Shown piece after piece: positions 11,133-22,092 of a stretch of DNA of 64,000 nucleotides. Position numbers and translations under genes: made by a program. The notes below the pieces were generated by a model that was not told where the DNA came from, made no database searches, and saw nothing but the letters and a program-made list of their open reading frames with translations. Position 1 is the stretch's first letter; the number at the start of each line of letters is the position of its first letter. The DNA comes from Dehalococcoidia bacterium (GTDB taxonomy: Bacteria > Chloroflexota > Dehalococcoidia > Bin125), in assembly GCA_022825855.1 (NCBI GenBank), contig JAJDWB010000019.1, positions 62,001 through 126,000 of the forward strand, in the 5' to 3' direction.

Positions 11133-14100
11133 ATGCCCACCCACGAACACACCATCAACGTCGCGTTGGGCGAGGTTCTGCAAGAACTCAGGCTGAACAG
11201 TTGGACGATCCACGCAGAGGAGACCCGCACTCTTCGCGAGTCGTCAAAACGGCCGGACGTCTTGATCGAGGAAGCATCGCTGTGGCCAGTCGTCATCGAG
11301 GCCGAGAAGGAAAATCACTCCAGCGCCGAAAACGACGCCATTGAGCGATTGGGACAGATCGTCCATGAAACCGGACGACCAATCGAAAGCGCCATCGCCC
11401 TCGTCTATCCGTCCGTTGTGCGCAATCGGACGCAGTCACCCGCGATTCGTCAAGCCCTAAGGGCAACCGACCAACTGGAATATGCGCTCTACACGCAGAC
11501 GATAGGCGGCGGCGAGGAGCGGCTGCCGGAGTCGGGCTGGCTGACCGGATCGGCCAAGGACCTGGCGATGCTGGCGCACCGAGCCTCGATGCCTGCGCCC
11601 CGCATCGAGAACCTCAGCCAGAAGTTGGAACAGGGCATCAAGAACGCCGCGAACCGCTTCACCGAGCACCATGGCTCTCACTCTTCGGGAGAGCTGGGAC
11701 CAGAGATCGCGTCGCTGCTGGGACAGGCCGACGACCAGGGCGGCCAGACCCGGCGGATGGCGATGACCGTGCTCATCAACGCGCTGATCTTCCACGAGGC
11801 GCTGGCTGAGGCGGGGTTCCGGGTTGAGCGCGATGCGTCGGCGGAGCAGCCGGAGCTGACCGGGCGCCGCGTGCGGTCGCTCTCCCACTTCCGCGTCGCC
11901 GAGTCCAGCTACCGACGCGACGCGCTGACGGACGAGTGGAACCTGATCCTCGACGTCAACTACTGGCCGATCTTCGCCACGGCTCGCGAGATTCTGCTCA
12001 AGCTGCCGCTGCCGACCGTCGGCGAAATCTTGCAGCCGCTCTGGAACGCGGCCAACGATCTCGTGCAGGGCGGCGTGACCAAGTCCCACGACCTGACCGG
12101 GGTGATCTTCCAGCGCCTGATCGCCGACCGCAAGTTCCTCGCCACCTTCTACACCAGACCCGCCGCCGCCGCGCTGCTCGCCGGACTCGCGATCCCCGCC
12201 GACCGCGCTCCCGGCGGCGCGGAGTGGGGCGACGAAGACACCATCGCCGCGCTCCAGGTCGGCGACTTCGCCTGCGGCACCGGCACGCTGCTCTCGGCCG
12301 CCTACCAGCGCATCTCTCTGCTGCACGAGCTCAACGGCGGCGACCCGCGCAAGCTCCACGCCCCCATGATGAAGCACGGCCTGGTCGGCCTCGACGTGCT
12401 CAACATCGCCGTCCACCTGACCGCCGCCACCCTCGCCGGCGCGCATCCCGACGTCCCCTTCGACGGCGAGTGCCTGCTGACCATGCCCTACGGCGGTGAG
12501 TCAGCCTCGATCGGCTCCCTCGAACTCCTCGCCGAGCACGTCCAGTCCAGCATGATCCAGTCAGCATCCGCGATCACCTCCGGCGGACGACGACCTGAAG
12601 ATGTCGTCGACCTGATGACGCAGGTTGGGCATGGTCAGTTCGATCTCGTGATCATGAATCCGCCGTTCACCAGATCGGTCGGTCAAGAAGGGCAGAATAT
12701 TGGAACCGGAAACCCTGCTTTTGCCGGCTTCGAGACGCCAAAGCGCGTCCAGCGGGAGATGCAGAAACAACTGAGGCGAGTTGCCGGCAAGGAAGCGCTC
12801 GGAACGGGTAACGCCGGGATTGCCTCTCATTTTGGCGACCTCGCACTTCGTAAGGTCAATAACGAAGGACAACTGGCCTTCGTGCTTCCCTTGTCTGCCG
12901 CCGTCGGCCAAGCCTGGGAGGCGCTGCGAACCAAGCTCTTGCAGGAGTTCCACGACATTACGGTGATATCAATTGCCCAGTCCGGTTCGTTCGACCGATC
13001 ATTCTCCGCAGATACCGGTATGGCGGAGCTGTTGCTACTCACCAACCGTGCCGAGTTGCCGGAAGCCCGCATACGCTTCGTTTCCCTCAGCGAGAGTCCG
13101 GCGTCAACAATGTCCGGCATGCTGATTGCGGACCAGATCGAGCAGCAACCCAAGGCCAGGCAGCTCGACGCGGGACCGATCGGGGGCACCAAGCTCAGCA
13201 TCGGAGATGCAAATGTCGGCGAGATGATCGATTGCGCGCCCGACGATCTACAACTCTGGAATCTGGTCGGCGTCAAGGACATGTCGTTAGCCCAGACGGC
13301 GTTTCAACTCCAGCAAGGCTCTCTAGCGTTACCTGGCTTGTCATCGACACAACCCTTTGCAGTCGAATGCGCTCCGATCAGCAAGATCGCCGCGGTCGGC
13401 CCGTACCACGCTGACATCTATTGGTCCGACGCCAAGGGCGAACCCAGAGGACCGTTCGATCTCTTGCCTATAGATCCGGCTGGGCAACCAACGTACCCAA
13501 TCCTTTGGGCGCACGATGCTCCGAAGGAACGGCAACTGATCGTCGCGCCAGACAAGGAAGGCCAAGTCAAGACATGGGACGAAGATCAAGAATCAGTCGA
13601 CGATAAGGCTCTCGAAGTACTAATGACCGCGAACCGGACACACTACAACCGAGACTTTCAGTTCAATTCCCAGTCGTTGATCGTCGCCATGACTGAGCGG
13701 GCTTGCATCGGCGGTGTCGCCTGGCCATCCGTGATTCTGAACGACCCGGATCATGAGCATGCCTTCGCGCTTTGGTGTAACTCCACGCTGGGTCTGCTGA
13801 TGCACTGGTGGGTCACGAACAAGACGCAAAGCGGTAGAGGACGAACTTCGGTCACTCATATCCCTACAATCCCAACCCTCGACACGCGCGCCCTCACCAA
13901 CGAGCAGCACGCCGAGGCCAGGCACCAATTCGACCTCCTCAGCAACAAGCGCTTCCTGCCCTTCGACCAGATCGACGAGGACCCCGCCCGCGCCAGGCTC
14001 GACCGCGCCATCCTCGTTGATGTGCTCGGCCTGCCCGATTCACTCGTCGAAGACGACGGACCCATCGTCCTGATCCGTCGCAAGCTCGCCCGCGAACCCC

Positions 14101-14180
14101 AGATCCACGGCGGCAAGAAGTCCCGCGTCGTCTTCACCGACGACGGCGAGAAGTCGGCCAAGCGCGACGACCGCGGCTAG
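11133..14180 (+). CDS. Large N6-adenine DNA methyltransferase, possible one-gene restriction-modification enzyme
   Basis: The 1015-residue protein carries an HsdM-like gamma-class N6-adenine methyltransferase core. The S-adenosylmethionine motif is DFACGTGTLLS (from D378), followed by VGLDVLNIAVHLTAATLAG and the catalytic NPPF (N509-F512) in DLVIMNPPFTRS. The N-terminal 120 residues contain RPDVLIEE...PVVIEAEKE (D42, E56, E58, K59), reminiscent of a PD-(D/E)xK nuclease core but without a classic ExK. The C-terminal 450 residues may hold target recognition. No separate restriction or specificity gene is adjacent, so a type IIG-like or phage-defence enzyme is the working call. Composition is uneven along the gene. 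The start is taken from the TACCCT box 6 bases upstream. Confidence 0.75.
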   Translation: MPTHEHTINVALGEVLQELRLNSWTIHAEETRTLRESSKRPDVLIEEASLWPVVIEAEKENHSSAENDAIERLGQIVHETGRPIESAIALVYPSVVRNRTQSPAIRQALRATDQLEYALYTQTIGGGEERLPESGWLTGSAKDLAMLAHRASMPAPRIENLSQKLEQGIKNAANRFTEHHGSHSSGELGPEIASLLGQADDQGGQTRRMAMTVLINALIFHEALAEAGFRVERDASAEQPELTGRRVRSLSHFRVAESSYRRDALTDEWNLILDVNYWPIFATAREILLKLPLPTVGEILQPLWNAANDLVQGGVTKSHDLTGVIFQRLIADRKFLATFYTRPAAAALLAGLAIPADRAPGGAEWGDEDTIAALQVGDFACGTGTLLSAAYQRISLLHELNGGDPRKLHAPMMKHGLVGLDVLNIAVHLTAATLAGAHPDVPFDGECLLTMPYGGESASIGSLELLAEHVQSSMIQSASAITSGGRRPEDVVDLMTQVGHGQFDLVIMNPPFTRSVGQEGQNIGTGNPAFAGFETPKRVQREMQKQLRRVAGKEALGTGNAGIASHFGDLALRKVNNEGQLAFVLPLSAAVGQAWEALRTKLLQEFHDITVISIAQSGSFDRSFSADTGMAELLLLTNRAELPEARIRFVSLSESPASTMSGMLIADQIEQQPKARQLDAGPIGGTKLSIGDANVGEMIDCAPDDLQLWNLVGVKDMSLAQTAFQLQQGSLALPGLSSTQPFAVECAPISKIAAVGPYHADIYWSDAKGEPRGPFDLLPIDPAGQPTYPILWAHDAPKERQLIVAPDKEGQVKTWDEDQESVDDKALEVLMTANRTHYNRDFQFNSQSLIVAMTERACIGGVAWPSVILNDPDHEHAFALWCNSTLGLLMHWWVTNKTQSGRGRTSVTHIPTIPTLDTRALTNEQHAEARHQFDLLSNKRFLPFDQIDEDPARARLDRAILVDVLGLPDSLVEDDGPIVLIRRKLAREPQIHGGKKSRVVFTDDGEKSAKRDDRG

Positions 14181-14239
14181 CGACCACCCGGGTTCTCCCC
14201 CTCCGCAAACCACGACACAACACCGAACACACATTCATG

Positions 14240-14245
14240 TACACT
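14240..14245 (+). promoter_or_regulatory. Probable -10 box TACACT before the HTH gene
   Basis: TACACT lies about 38 bases upstream of GTG 14284, which has its own AGGAGG site. The AT-rich spacer contrasts with the surrounding GC-rich DNA. Confidence 0.35.
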
Positions 14246-14283
14246 CACAAGAACATCTGTCTGACACAGCAGGAGGCCCAACC

Positions 14284-14928
14284 GTGCACATCACACCCAA
14301 GCGACGGCGCCGAGCCATGCGCGTCCACTACCTCACCCAGCGCGCCAAGTCCCAGAAAGACATCGCCGAGCAACTCAACGTCTCCAAAGCGACCGTCCGC
14401 GCCGACCTGCAACTGATCGAGACCCACTGGGCCAGCATCGCCTCAGCCGCCGCCGACGACCTGCTCCTCGAGTCGCTCCACCTGCTCCAGATCCGGCTCT
14501 CCCTCGCGATCAAGAACGACGACGTCGCCAGCCAGATCAGCCGCCTCACGTCGGTCGAGTTCCTCCGCGCCCGCGACGCCCAGGAAAACCAGCTCAACAC
14601 CCTCGCCCGCGAAATCCGCCGCACCGCCCAGGAAGTCCAGCGCCGCGCCGCACAGCGACCCGACCAGCCCGAGCTCTACGAGGAGGATCCGCAAAACCTG
14701 GCAGAAACCACGCCGGAATCAGCACAAATTGATCCCCCCAATTCCACGATTTCCAGTCCAGAGCAGGAAATCGCAGCAGATCAGCCCGAAACAGAAAAAA
14801 TCCCCGCCGACCCCGACCTCGACGCCCTGATCGAGGAAGCCGTCCAGCATTTCCCCCACCTCAAGGGCAAGTCCCCCGACCAGATCCTCCACTACCTAGA
14901 CCAGATCACCACCCCAACAGCCGCCTAA
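14284..14928 (+). CDS. Helix-turn-helix protein, resembles a small terminase-type DNA-binding subunit
   Basis: The 214-residue protein starts at GTG 14284 behind AGGAGG. Residues about 10-45 form a helix-turn-helix (SQKDIAEQLNVSKATVRADL). A predicted helical middle rich in leucine, arginine and glutamate follows, then a disordered Glu/Pro-rich linker (about 125-175), and a short C-terminal helical end. The layout resembles phage small-terminase or transposase-associated DNA-binding proteins, but I cannot name a family. It sits between the methyltransferase and HicBA in an accessory island. It could regulate that island, which is inference from position only. Confidence 0.55.
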   Translation: MHITPKRRRRAMRVHYLTQRAKSQKDIAEQLNVSKATVRADLQLIETHWASIASAAADDLLLESLHLLQIRLSLAIKNDDVASQISRLTSVEFLRARDAQENQLNTLAREIRRTAQEVQRRAAQRPDQPELYEEDPQNLAETTPESAQIDPPNSTISSPEQEIAADQPETEKIPADPDLDALIEEAVQHFPHLKGKSPDQILHYLDQITTPTAA

Positions 14929-14942
14929 CCCTCCGGATACTC

Positions 14943-14995
14943 TCTCCCCCCTTCAGGGGGGAGATGCCGAAGGCAGAGGGGGGTCCGCTCCCCTG
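14943..14995. repeat. REP-type palindromic element, family A
   Basis: CTCCCCCC and GGGGGGAG flank a TTCA loop, followed by TGCCGAAGGCAGAGGGGGG. A close relative, with the same hairpin and the TGCCGCAGGCAGAGGGGG tail, lies at 24647-24690. This is an intergenic dispersed palindrome, not coding. Confidence 0.75.
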
Positions 14996-15075
14996 TCCCT
15001 GAAGGCCCGGCAGCTTTCTGCCGGACCGCCGCCGTCGTCTTGCTACTCTGACCACGGGACCGAAGGGGCCAGCCA

Positions 15076-15312
15076 ATGCCGACGACCTATCGATTGCCCT
15101 ACATCCTGCACGAGCCCTCCGAAGAGACGGAGGACATGTACATGGGCGAAGTGCCCTTGCTGCCCGGCTGCCGCGCCTGGGGCGAAACACCCGAACTCGC
15201 GCTCGAATACCTGGAGAGCGTCGCCGAAGGCTTCATCTTGTCCTACAAGAAGCGAGGCAAGCCGTTGCCCTTAGAAATCACTCGGACGGGTGAGATCGTG
15301 GTGTCCGCTTGA
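15076..15312 (+). CDS. hicB: HicB-like antitoxin
   Basis: The 78-residue protein has the HicB partial RNase H-like fold: PYILHEPSEE, then GEVPLLPGCRAWGETPELAL, in which the LPGCxAxGxTxExA pattern is the family signature, and a final IEI-type strand (LPLEITRTGEIV). It would bind and inhibit the adjacent HicA. It lacks the extra C-terminal DNA-binding domain found in longer HicB proteins. The order hicB then hicA is the reverse of the E. coli arrangement but is common in other phyla. The junction overlaps by TTGA. Confidence 0.85.
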   Translation: MPTTYRLPYILHEPSEETEDMYMGEVPLLPGCRAWGETPELALEYLESVAEGFILSYKKRGKPLPLEITRTGEIVVSA

Positions 15313-15518
15313 ACTACCGCCAGGTCACGCGAAAGCTGAAGAGGCTGGGCTGGGAGTTCGACCACCAGGGCAAAGGATCGCACGAGATCTGGGTGAATCC
15401 AGTCACCAAAGATGAAACAACGATCCCCAATCGGGGCGCCAAAGACCTCAAGCCGGGCACTCTCGCGGCGATTCTTCGGGACCTCAGGATCGACCGCCGC
15501 GACTTCGATCAGGCCTGA
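15309..15518 (+). CDS. hicA: HicA-like mRNA interferase toxin
   Basis: The 69-residue double-stranded-RNA-binding-fold protein has the HicA motif LKRLGWEFDHQGKGSHEIW, with the catalytic histidine H25, and the later IPNRGAKDLKPGTLAAILRDL. Such proteins cleave mRNA when freed from HicB. It starts at a TTG that overlaps the hicB stop, which supports coupled translation of the pair. Length and motif order are complete, so it is probably functional. Confidence 0.87.
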   Translation: MNYRQVTRKLKRLGWEFDHQGKGSHEIWVNPVTKDETTIPNRGAKDLKPGTLAAILRDLRIDRRDFDQA

Positions 15519-15581
15519 GGCTCAAGCACGAGGCTGCCCCCCATCCCTCCTAGACTGAGTACCCTCTGGATGGAGGACCCC

Positions 15582-16427
15582 ATGACACGCGAAGCTCGAC
15601 TGGTCCTGGACGGGCTCGTCTTCCCCGAAGGCCCGCGCTGGCACGAGGGCCGGCTCTGGTTCTCCGACATGCACGCTCACGAAGTCGTCGCGGTCACCCC
15701 CGACGGCGAGCGCGAGACCATCGTCGAAGTCCCCAACCAGCCCTCCGGACTCGGATTCCTGCCCGACGGACGCCTGCTCATCGTTTCCATGATCGACCGC
15801 AAGCTGCTTCGCCTCGACCCCGACGGTCTCTTCGAAGTCGCCGACATCTCCGACCACGCCCCCTACCACTGCAACGACATGGTCACCGACGCCGAGGGCA
15901 ACTGCTACATCGGCAACTTCGGCTTCGACCTCACCGACGGCTCCCCGCCGCGCGCCACGACCATGGTCCTGGTCCGCCCCCAGGGCGAGTCCCAGGTCGT
16001 CGCCGACGGGCTGCAGTTTCCCAACGGCACCGTGATCACTCCCGACGGCAAGACTCTCATCGTCGGAGAAAGCTGGGGCCAGCGCCTGACCGCCTACGAC
16101 ATCGAGGACGACGCCACGCTGTCCAATCAGCGGGTCTGGGCAGAACTGGGCCTTCCCCCGGACGGCATCGCGCTAGACGCTGAGGGCGCCATCTGGGTCG
16201 CCGTGCCGACCAACCCCGGCGCGCTGGTCCGCGTCGCCGAGGGCGGCGAGCTGCTGGAACGCATCGACGTGCCCGACATGGGCGTCTTCGCCTGCATGCT
16301 GGGCGGCGACGAACGCAAGACCCTCTTCTCCCTGGAAGCCCCGACCTCCAACCCGCAACCCGGCGATCCCCGCCGAGGACGAATCCGCGCCTTCGACGTC
16401 GAGGTCGGCGGCGCGGGTCTGCCCTGA
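15582..16427 (+). CDS. SMP-30/gluconolactonase family protein
   Basis: The 281-residue protein is a six-bladed beta-propeller of the SMP-30/gluconolactonase/LRE type. FPEGPRWHEGRLWFSDM near the N-terminus carries the metal-ligand Glu, and CNDMVTDAEGNCYIG and LQFPNGTVITPDGKTLIVGES hold the Asn and Asp ligand regions. Members hydrolyse sugar lactones with a divalent metal. I chose the ATG at 15582 because GGAGG lies 5 bases before it. A TACCCT box at 15560 would start the transcript close to this ribosome-binding site. Confidence 0.85.
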   Translation: MTREARLVLDGLVFPEGPRWHEGRLWFSDMHAHEVVAVTPDGERETIVEVPNQPSGLGFLPDGRLLIVSMIDRKLLRLDPDGLFEVADISDHAPYHCNDMVTDAEGNCYIGNFGFDLTDGSPPRATTMVLVRPQGESQVVADGLQFPNGTVITPDGKTLIVGESWGQRLTAYDIEDDATLSNQRVWAELGLPPDGIALDAEGAIWVAVPTNPGALVRVAEGGELLERIDVPDMGVFACMLGGDERKTLFSLEAPTSNPQPGDPRRGRIRAFDVEVGGAGLP

Positions 16428-16443
16428 CGATCGCGCATCGCCC

Positions 16444-17007
16444 GTGTCCAGGGCAGAACTGCGCCACACCCTCTCCCGACGCCGAGCGTCCCTCGCCCCC
16501 GACCTCGTCGCCGGCTGGTCGGCCGCCGTCTGCGCCCGCGCAACCGCGCTCGACGTCTGGTCGGACGCCGAGGTCGTGCATGCCTACCTCGGCGTTCTCC
16601 CGGGCGAGGTCCGCACCGAGCCGCTCGTCGAGCAAGCCCTGCGCCGGCGCAAGCGCGTCCTCTGTCCCCGCGTCCGGCCCCACGGCCAATTGGATCACCG
16701 CGAACTGCTGGATATCACCCACCTGCGCCGGTCCGCCTTCGGCCTGCTCGAGCCCGACCTCGACCTGTCGCCCCCCGCCGACCCGGCCGACGCCGACCTG
16801 ATCGTCGTGCCCGGCCTCGCCTTCACCGCCGAGGGCGTCCGCCTCGGCATGGGCGGCGGCTACTACGATCGATTCCTGGTCCAGTCCTCCGCATTCCGGC
16901 TCGCCCTCGCCTTCGAAATCCAGATCCGCGATTCCCTGCCCCAATTGCCGCACGATCAACGCGTTGACGCCATCGTCACCGAACTGCGCGTGATCCCATG
17001 CCGCTAA
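16444..17007 (+). CDS. 5-formyltetrahydrofolate cyclo-ligase
   Basis: The 187-residue enzyme converts 5-formyl-THF to 5,10-methenyl-THF with ATP, salvaging a folate storage form. Diagnostic stretches are the N-terminal RAELRHTLSRRRASL, the central VPGLAFTAEGVRLGMGGG, and the nucleotide and substrate loop GMGGGYYDRFL. The GTG start at 16444 lies 16 bases after the SMP-30 stop, so the two may be co-transcribed. It complements the methionine synthase at 36887 in one-carbon metabolism, though the genes are distant. Confidence 0.9.
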   Translation: MSRAELRHTLSRRRASLAPDLVAGWSAAVCARATALDVWSDAEVVHAYLGVLPGEVRTEPLVEQALRRRKRVLCPRVRPHGQLDHRELLDITHLRRSAFGLLEPDLDLSPPADPADADLIVVPGLAFTAEGVRLGMGGGYYDRFLVQSSAFRLALAFEIQIRDSLPQLPHDQRVDAIVTELRVIPCR

Positions 17008-17065
17008 TCCGCCGGATGCCGCTGCTCTAGCATTCCCCGCACAGCCATCAGAACGGAGCATTCCG

Positions 17066-17518
17066 ATGCCGGAAATTGTCCAGTTAGCCAAACGCCGGGC
17101 CGCAGTCATGCACGCCACCGCCTCGACCGAGGAGCTGCCCTCCACGTTCGAGCGAATTTTCCCGGCCGTGTTCGCCGCCCTCACCGAGCAGGGCGTCACC
17201 GACATGGGACACGTGATCGCCGTCTATCACACGATGGACGCCAATCAGATGTCGCTGTCCGCCGGCATCGAAATCGGCGAAGACGTGGAGCCGTCGGAAC
17301 CGCTGGAACTGCTCGAAATGCCCGCCTGCGATGCGGTCAAGGCGGACCACTTCGGCCCGTACGACACGCTCTACCAGACACACGAAGCCATCTGGCCGTT
17401 CGTGCAGGAACTCGGCCGCGAGCCGATTGCGGGACCGACTGAGCGCTACATCACCGATCCCGAGGCGGAACCGGACCCGTCCAAGTGGCACACCGAGATC
17501 CTGCTGCCCTTGAAGTAG
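17066..17518 (+). CDS. GyrI-like small-molecule-binding domain protein
   Basis: The 150-residue single-domain protein has the alternating strand-helix pattern of GyrI-like/AraC effector-binding proteins. IAVYHTMDANQMSLSAGIEI, then ACDAVKADHFGPYDTLYQTHEAI and the final SKWHTEILLPLK are typical of the family. These domains bind hydrophobic or aromatic ligands, either as part of transcription factors or alone. No DNA-binding domain is fused here. The function remains open: sequestration of a toxic compound or a regulatory ligand sensor are both possible. Confidence 0.75.
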   Translation: MPEIVQLAKRRAAVMHATASTEELPSTFERIFPAVFAALTEQGVTDMGHVIAVYHTMDANQMSLSAGIEIGEDVEPSEPLELLEMPACDAVKADHFGPYDTLYQTHEAIWPFVQELGREPIAGPTERYITDPEAEPDPSKWHTEILLPLK

Positions 17519-17557
17519 GGCTGCCCGACTGGTGTTTCAGCGCGTGCGATTGAGTGG

Positions 17558-17629
17558 AGCGGGGGACGGGATTCGAACCCGCGGCCACCTGCTTGGAAGG
17601 CAGGAGCTCTACCCCTGAGCTACCCCCGC
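17558..17629 (-). tRNA. tRNA-Gly (anticodon TCC)
   Basis: Read on the minus strand, the 72 bases fold into a standard cloverleaf. Acceptor GCGGGGG pairs with CCCCCGC, the D arm is AGCTC/GAGCT, the anticodon loop is CTTCCAA with anticodon TCC, and the T arm contains GGTTCGAATCC. The discriminator base is U, as in bacterial tRNA-Gly. No CCA is encoded. Confidence 0.97.
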
Positions 17630-17671
17630 TGGGCCGTCGCGAGCCTGAGCTCGGACCGCGATCTGCAGCTT

Positions 17672-17702
17672 AGCGGGCGCCGGAATCTCACCGGCGCCCG
17701 CT
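17672..17702 (-). terminator. Strong hairpin after the sigma factor gene
   Basis: AGCGGGCGCCGG and CCGGCGCCCGCT form a perfect 12-bp stem with a 7-base loop, 21 bases past the sigma-factor stop. There is no T tract, so termination would not follow the classic intrinsic model. Confidence 0.55.
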
Positions 17703-17722
17703 GATGGCCGGGGACGGACGGG

Positions 17723-19351
<1,629 letters not shown>

Positions 19352-19616
19352 CCGATCCCCCTTTCTTCAAGTGCTGCTGGGTCCGCTCCGTGCTCCGTGC
19401 ACGAGCGAATCAACGCGCTCATCAACAGTACGAAAACCGGCGCGGCTTTGTTCCCAACCCGCAAGTCCCGCGGTTGCGGAACTGCGACCCGCTGTACGCG
19501 GAAAGTGCGGCTTGCGACACGCCCTCTGCCTGATCACGATGCAGTCAGTCAACCACGCCTCACAACGGAGCTGGTTGAGCTAGGGATGCAGTGGAGTCGG
19601 AAGGATCGAGCGGCGC

Positions 19617-20213
19617 TCAGTCGGCCAGTGCGGCGACCGCCTCGACCGCTCTGGCCGGAGCGTGGCGCACGTCCTCGGGCCGCATCGCCCGGGTCCAGGC
19701 GGCGAACTCGAGCATGATCCCGTCCGGATCATAGAAGTACACCGAGCGCACGAACACCCCGGAATGATTCTCCCGCGCAATGCCCCGCTCCGAGTCGTCG
19801 TGGTTGAGAATCGGCGTACAGCGCACACCGGCCTCAATCAGCCGCTCGCGCGACGCCTCGATCTCCTCGGGCGCCACGTTGAACGCGACATGGTTCATCG
19901 AGGCCACCGCCGTGACCAGTTCGGCCGATGGATCGAAGAACGTGTTCGGATCCGGGGACGAAATGCCCGGCGCCGCCTCGGGCGCGTCGGGGAAGTTGAA
20001 AAACGCGAGGCAGTCGCCGTTGCCAATGTCGAAAAAGAAATGCTGTCCCATGTCGCCGGGCAACTGGATGGTCTTGACGAGCGGGAACCCCAGCACACCT
20101 TCGTAGAAGTCGACGGTCTGCTGCATGTCACGGCAGACCAGCGCCAGGTGGTTGATGCCGGAAACGTTGAACGGCCCGACGGTGGTCTTCGGTTGCTCTG
20201 GACTGATCGGCAT
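19617..20213 (-). CDS. VOC (glyoxalase/bleomycin resistance/dioxygenase) superfamily protein
   Basis: The 198-residue protein has the paired beta-alpha-beta-beta-beta units of the vicinal-oxygen-chelate fold: SGINHLALVCRDMQQTVDFY (first metal-ligand His in NHLAL), then a second module opening with SMNHVAFNV (second His) and ending in DPDGIMLEFAAW (Glu ligand). It is likely a metal-dependent lyase, dioxygenase or similar; substrate unknown. The ATG at 20213 is preceded by AGGAGG at 7 bases, which rules against a longer frame starting at 20345. The region 20214-20401 upstream holds no gene that I can support. Confidence 0.85.
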   Translation of the reverse strand: MPISPEQPKTTVGPFNVSGINHLALVCRDMQQTVDFYEGVLGFPLVKTIQLPGDMGQHFFFDIGNGDCLAFFNFPDAPEAAPGISSPDPNTFFDPSAELVTAVASMNHVAFNVAPEEIEASRERLIEAGVRCTPILNHDDSERGIARENHSGVFVRSVYFYDPDGIMLEFAAWTRAMRPEDVRHAPARAVEAVAALAD

Positions 20214-20401
20214 GGGTAGGCCTCCTGGCTCCGTCTGCGGAGCCACTATCGTATCGGCTGGACGCCGTTCTTGCCGCTGGCGGTTCGATTGAGCGGGCAG
20301 GGTGGTGCAGCAGGTGGACACGGCGGCGCAGCGGACTGGCTTCAAATATCGACTGGCTTACTTGCGGTACAAAAAGATTCTATCGTGACGGCCGGTTGCT
20401 A

Positions 20402-20429
20402 TTGACGAAATCCGTATCTTGCCTACCTT
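20402..20429 (+). promoter_or_regulatory. Promoter of malate synthase (TTGACG - 16 bp - TACCTT)
   Basis: A -35 TTGACG at 20402-20407 and a -10 TACCTT at 20424-20429 are 16 bp apart. It is the best two-box sigma-70 promoter I found in the window. A start near 20436 gives a leader of about 60 bases to ATG 20497. Confidence 0.6.
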
Positions 20430-20496
20430 AATCCAACGTTCACAAACGGAGTTTGCCCAATCCGCCGACTCCGGACCGAGGAACCGAGCACCAGCG

Positions 20497-22092
20497 ATGA
20501 CCCAGACGACTCAACTCAGCACCCCCGACGGCGTGGACGTCGTCGGCGCGATCGGCGATGGCTTCGAGAGCATCCTCACAGAGGACGCGCTGGCGTTCAT
20601 CGCCGGGCTGCACCGTCAGTTCAACGCTCGCCGGCAAGAACTGCTGCAGCGCCGCATGGAGCGCCAGGTTGAGTTCGACAACGGTGCGTTGCCCGACTTC
20701 CTCTCCGACACCGAAGAAATCCGCTTCAGTTCCTGGCAGGTCGCCCCGACGCCCGAGGATCTGCAGCAGCGCTGGGCTGAGATCACCGGACCCGTGGACC
20801 GCAAGATGATGATCGGCGCGCTCAACTCGGGCGCCGACGCCTTCATGGCCGACTTCGAGGACGCGCTCTCGCCCACCTGGGACAACATCGTCAACGGCCA
20901 GATCAACGCCCGCGACGCCGTCCGCCGCGAGATCACCTTCGAGAATCCCGACGGCTCGGTCCGCACCCTGAACGAGCAGATCGCCACTTTGTTGATCCGC
21001 CCGCGCGGCTGGCACCTGGACGAAAAGCACGTCCTGGTCGACGGCGAGCCGATCTCCGCCTCGCTCTTCGACTTCGGCATCTACATGTTCCATAACGCCG
21101 CCGAACGAATCGCCCGCGGCACCGGCCCCTACTTCTACCTGCCCAAGCTCGAATCCCACCTCGAAGCCCGCCTCTGGAACGACGCCTTCATCAAGGCCCA
21201 GGACGACCTCGGCGTGCCCCAGGGCAGCATCCGCGCGACCGTGCTGATCGAAACCCTGCCGGCCGCCTTCGAGATGGAAGAGATCCTCTACGAGCTGCGC
21301 GATCATTCGGCCGGACTCAACGCCGGACGCTGGGACTACATCTTCTCCGCCGTCAAGCGCTTCAAGTCGCAGCCGACTTTCACCCTGCCCGACCGCGTCC
21401 AGGTCACGATGACCACGCCCTTCATGCGCGCCTACACCGAACTGCTCGTGCGCACCTGCCACAAGCGAGGAGCCCATGCGATGGGCGGCATGGCCGCGTT
21501 CATTCCCTCGCGCCGCGATCCGGAGATCAACGAGGTCGCCCTGACCGGCGTTCGCGCCGACAAAGAGCGCGAATCGACCGACGGCTTCGACGGCACCTGG
21601 GTCGCCCACCCCGACCTCGTCTCCGTCGCCCGCGACATCTTCGAGAAGAACCTCGACGGCGCCCGCAACCAGCGCGAGCGCCTGCGCGAGGATGTCGACG
21701 TCAGCGCCGGCGAACTCGTCTCGCTCGACCAGTCCGGCGGCAGCGTCTCCGAGGCCGGCCTGCGAGCCAACATCTCGGTCGCCCTGCAGTACATCAATAG
21801 CTGGCTCAACGGCGTCGGCGCAGCCGGCATCAACAACCTGATGGAAGACGCCGCCACCGCCGAAATCTCCCGCGGCCAGATCTGGCAATGGATCCGCCAC
21901 GGCGCAGAGCTCGACGACGGCCGCTCCGTCACCGCCGACCTTTACGAATCCCTGCGCGACGACGAACTCGACGCCCTCGGCGGCCGCGCCGAGTCTCGCT
22001 ACGGCGACGCCGTCGAGATTCTCGACCAGCTCGTGCTGAACGATGAGTTCACCGAGTTTCTCACCCTGCCCGCTTACGAGTACCTGGACTAG
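20497..22092 (+). CDS. aceB: Malate synthase A
   Basis: The 531-residue enzyme condenses glyoxylate with acetyl-CoA to malate, the second step of the glyoxylate shunt. Family stretches include [22 protein letters not shown] near residue 110, [17 protein letters not shown], and the C-terminal [21 protein letters not shown]. Length matches the A isoform (about 530 residues) rather than the longer G isoform. The ATG at 20497 was preferred because an upstream TTG at 20419 would lie before the predicted transcription start. It precedes aceA in the same direction, giving the complete shunt for growth on acetate, fatty acids or other C2 sources. Confidence 0.95.
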   Translation: MTQTTQLSTPDGVDVVGAIGDGFESILTEDALAFIAGLHRQFNARRQELLQRRMERQVEFDNGALPDFLSDTEEIRFSSWQVAPTPEDLQQRWAEITGPVDRKMMIGALNSGADAFMADFEDALSPTWDNIVNGQINARDAVRREITFENPDGSVRTLNEQIATLLIRPRGWHLDEKHVLVDGEPISASLFDFGIYMFHNAAERIARGTGPYFYLPKLESHLEARLWNDAFIKAQDDLGVPQGSIRATVLIETLPAAFEMEEILYELRDHSAGLNAGRWDYIFSAVKRFKSQPTFTLPDRVQVTMTTPFMRAYTELLVRTCHKRGAHAMGGMAAFIPSRRDPEINEVALTGVRADKERESTDGFDGTWVAHPDLVSVARDIFEKNLDGARNQRERLREDVDVSAGELVSLDQSGGSVSEAGLRANISVALQYINSWLNGVGAAGINNLMEDAATAEISRGQIWQWIRHGAELDDGRSVTADLYESLRDDELDALGGRAESRYGDAVEILDQLVLNDEFTEFLTLPAYEYLD

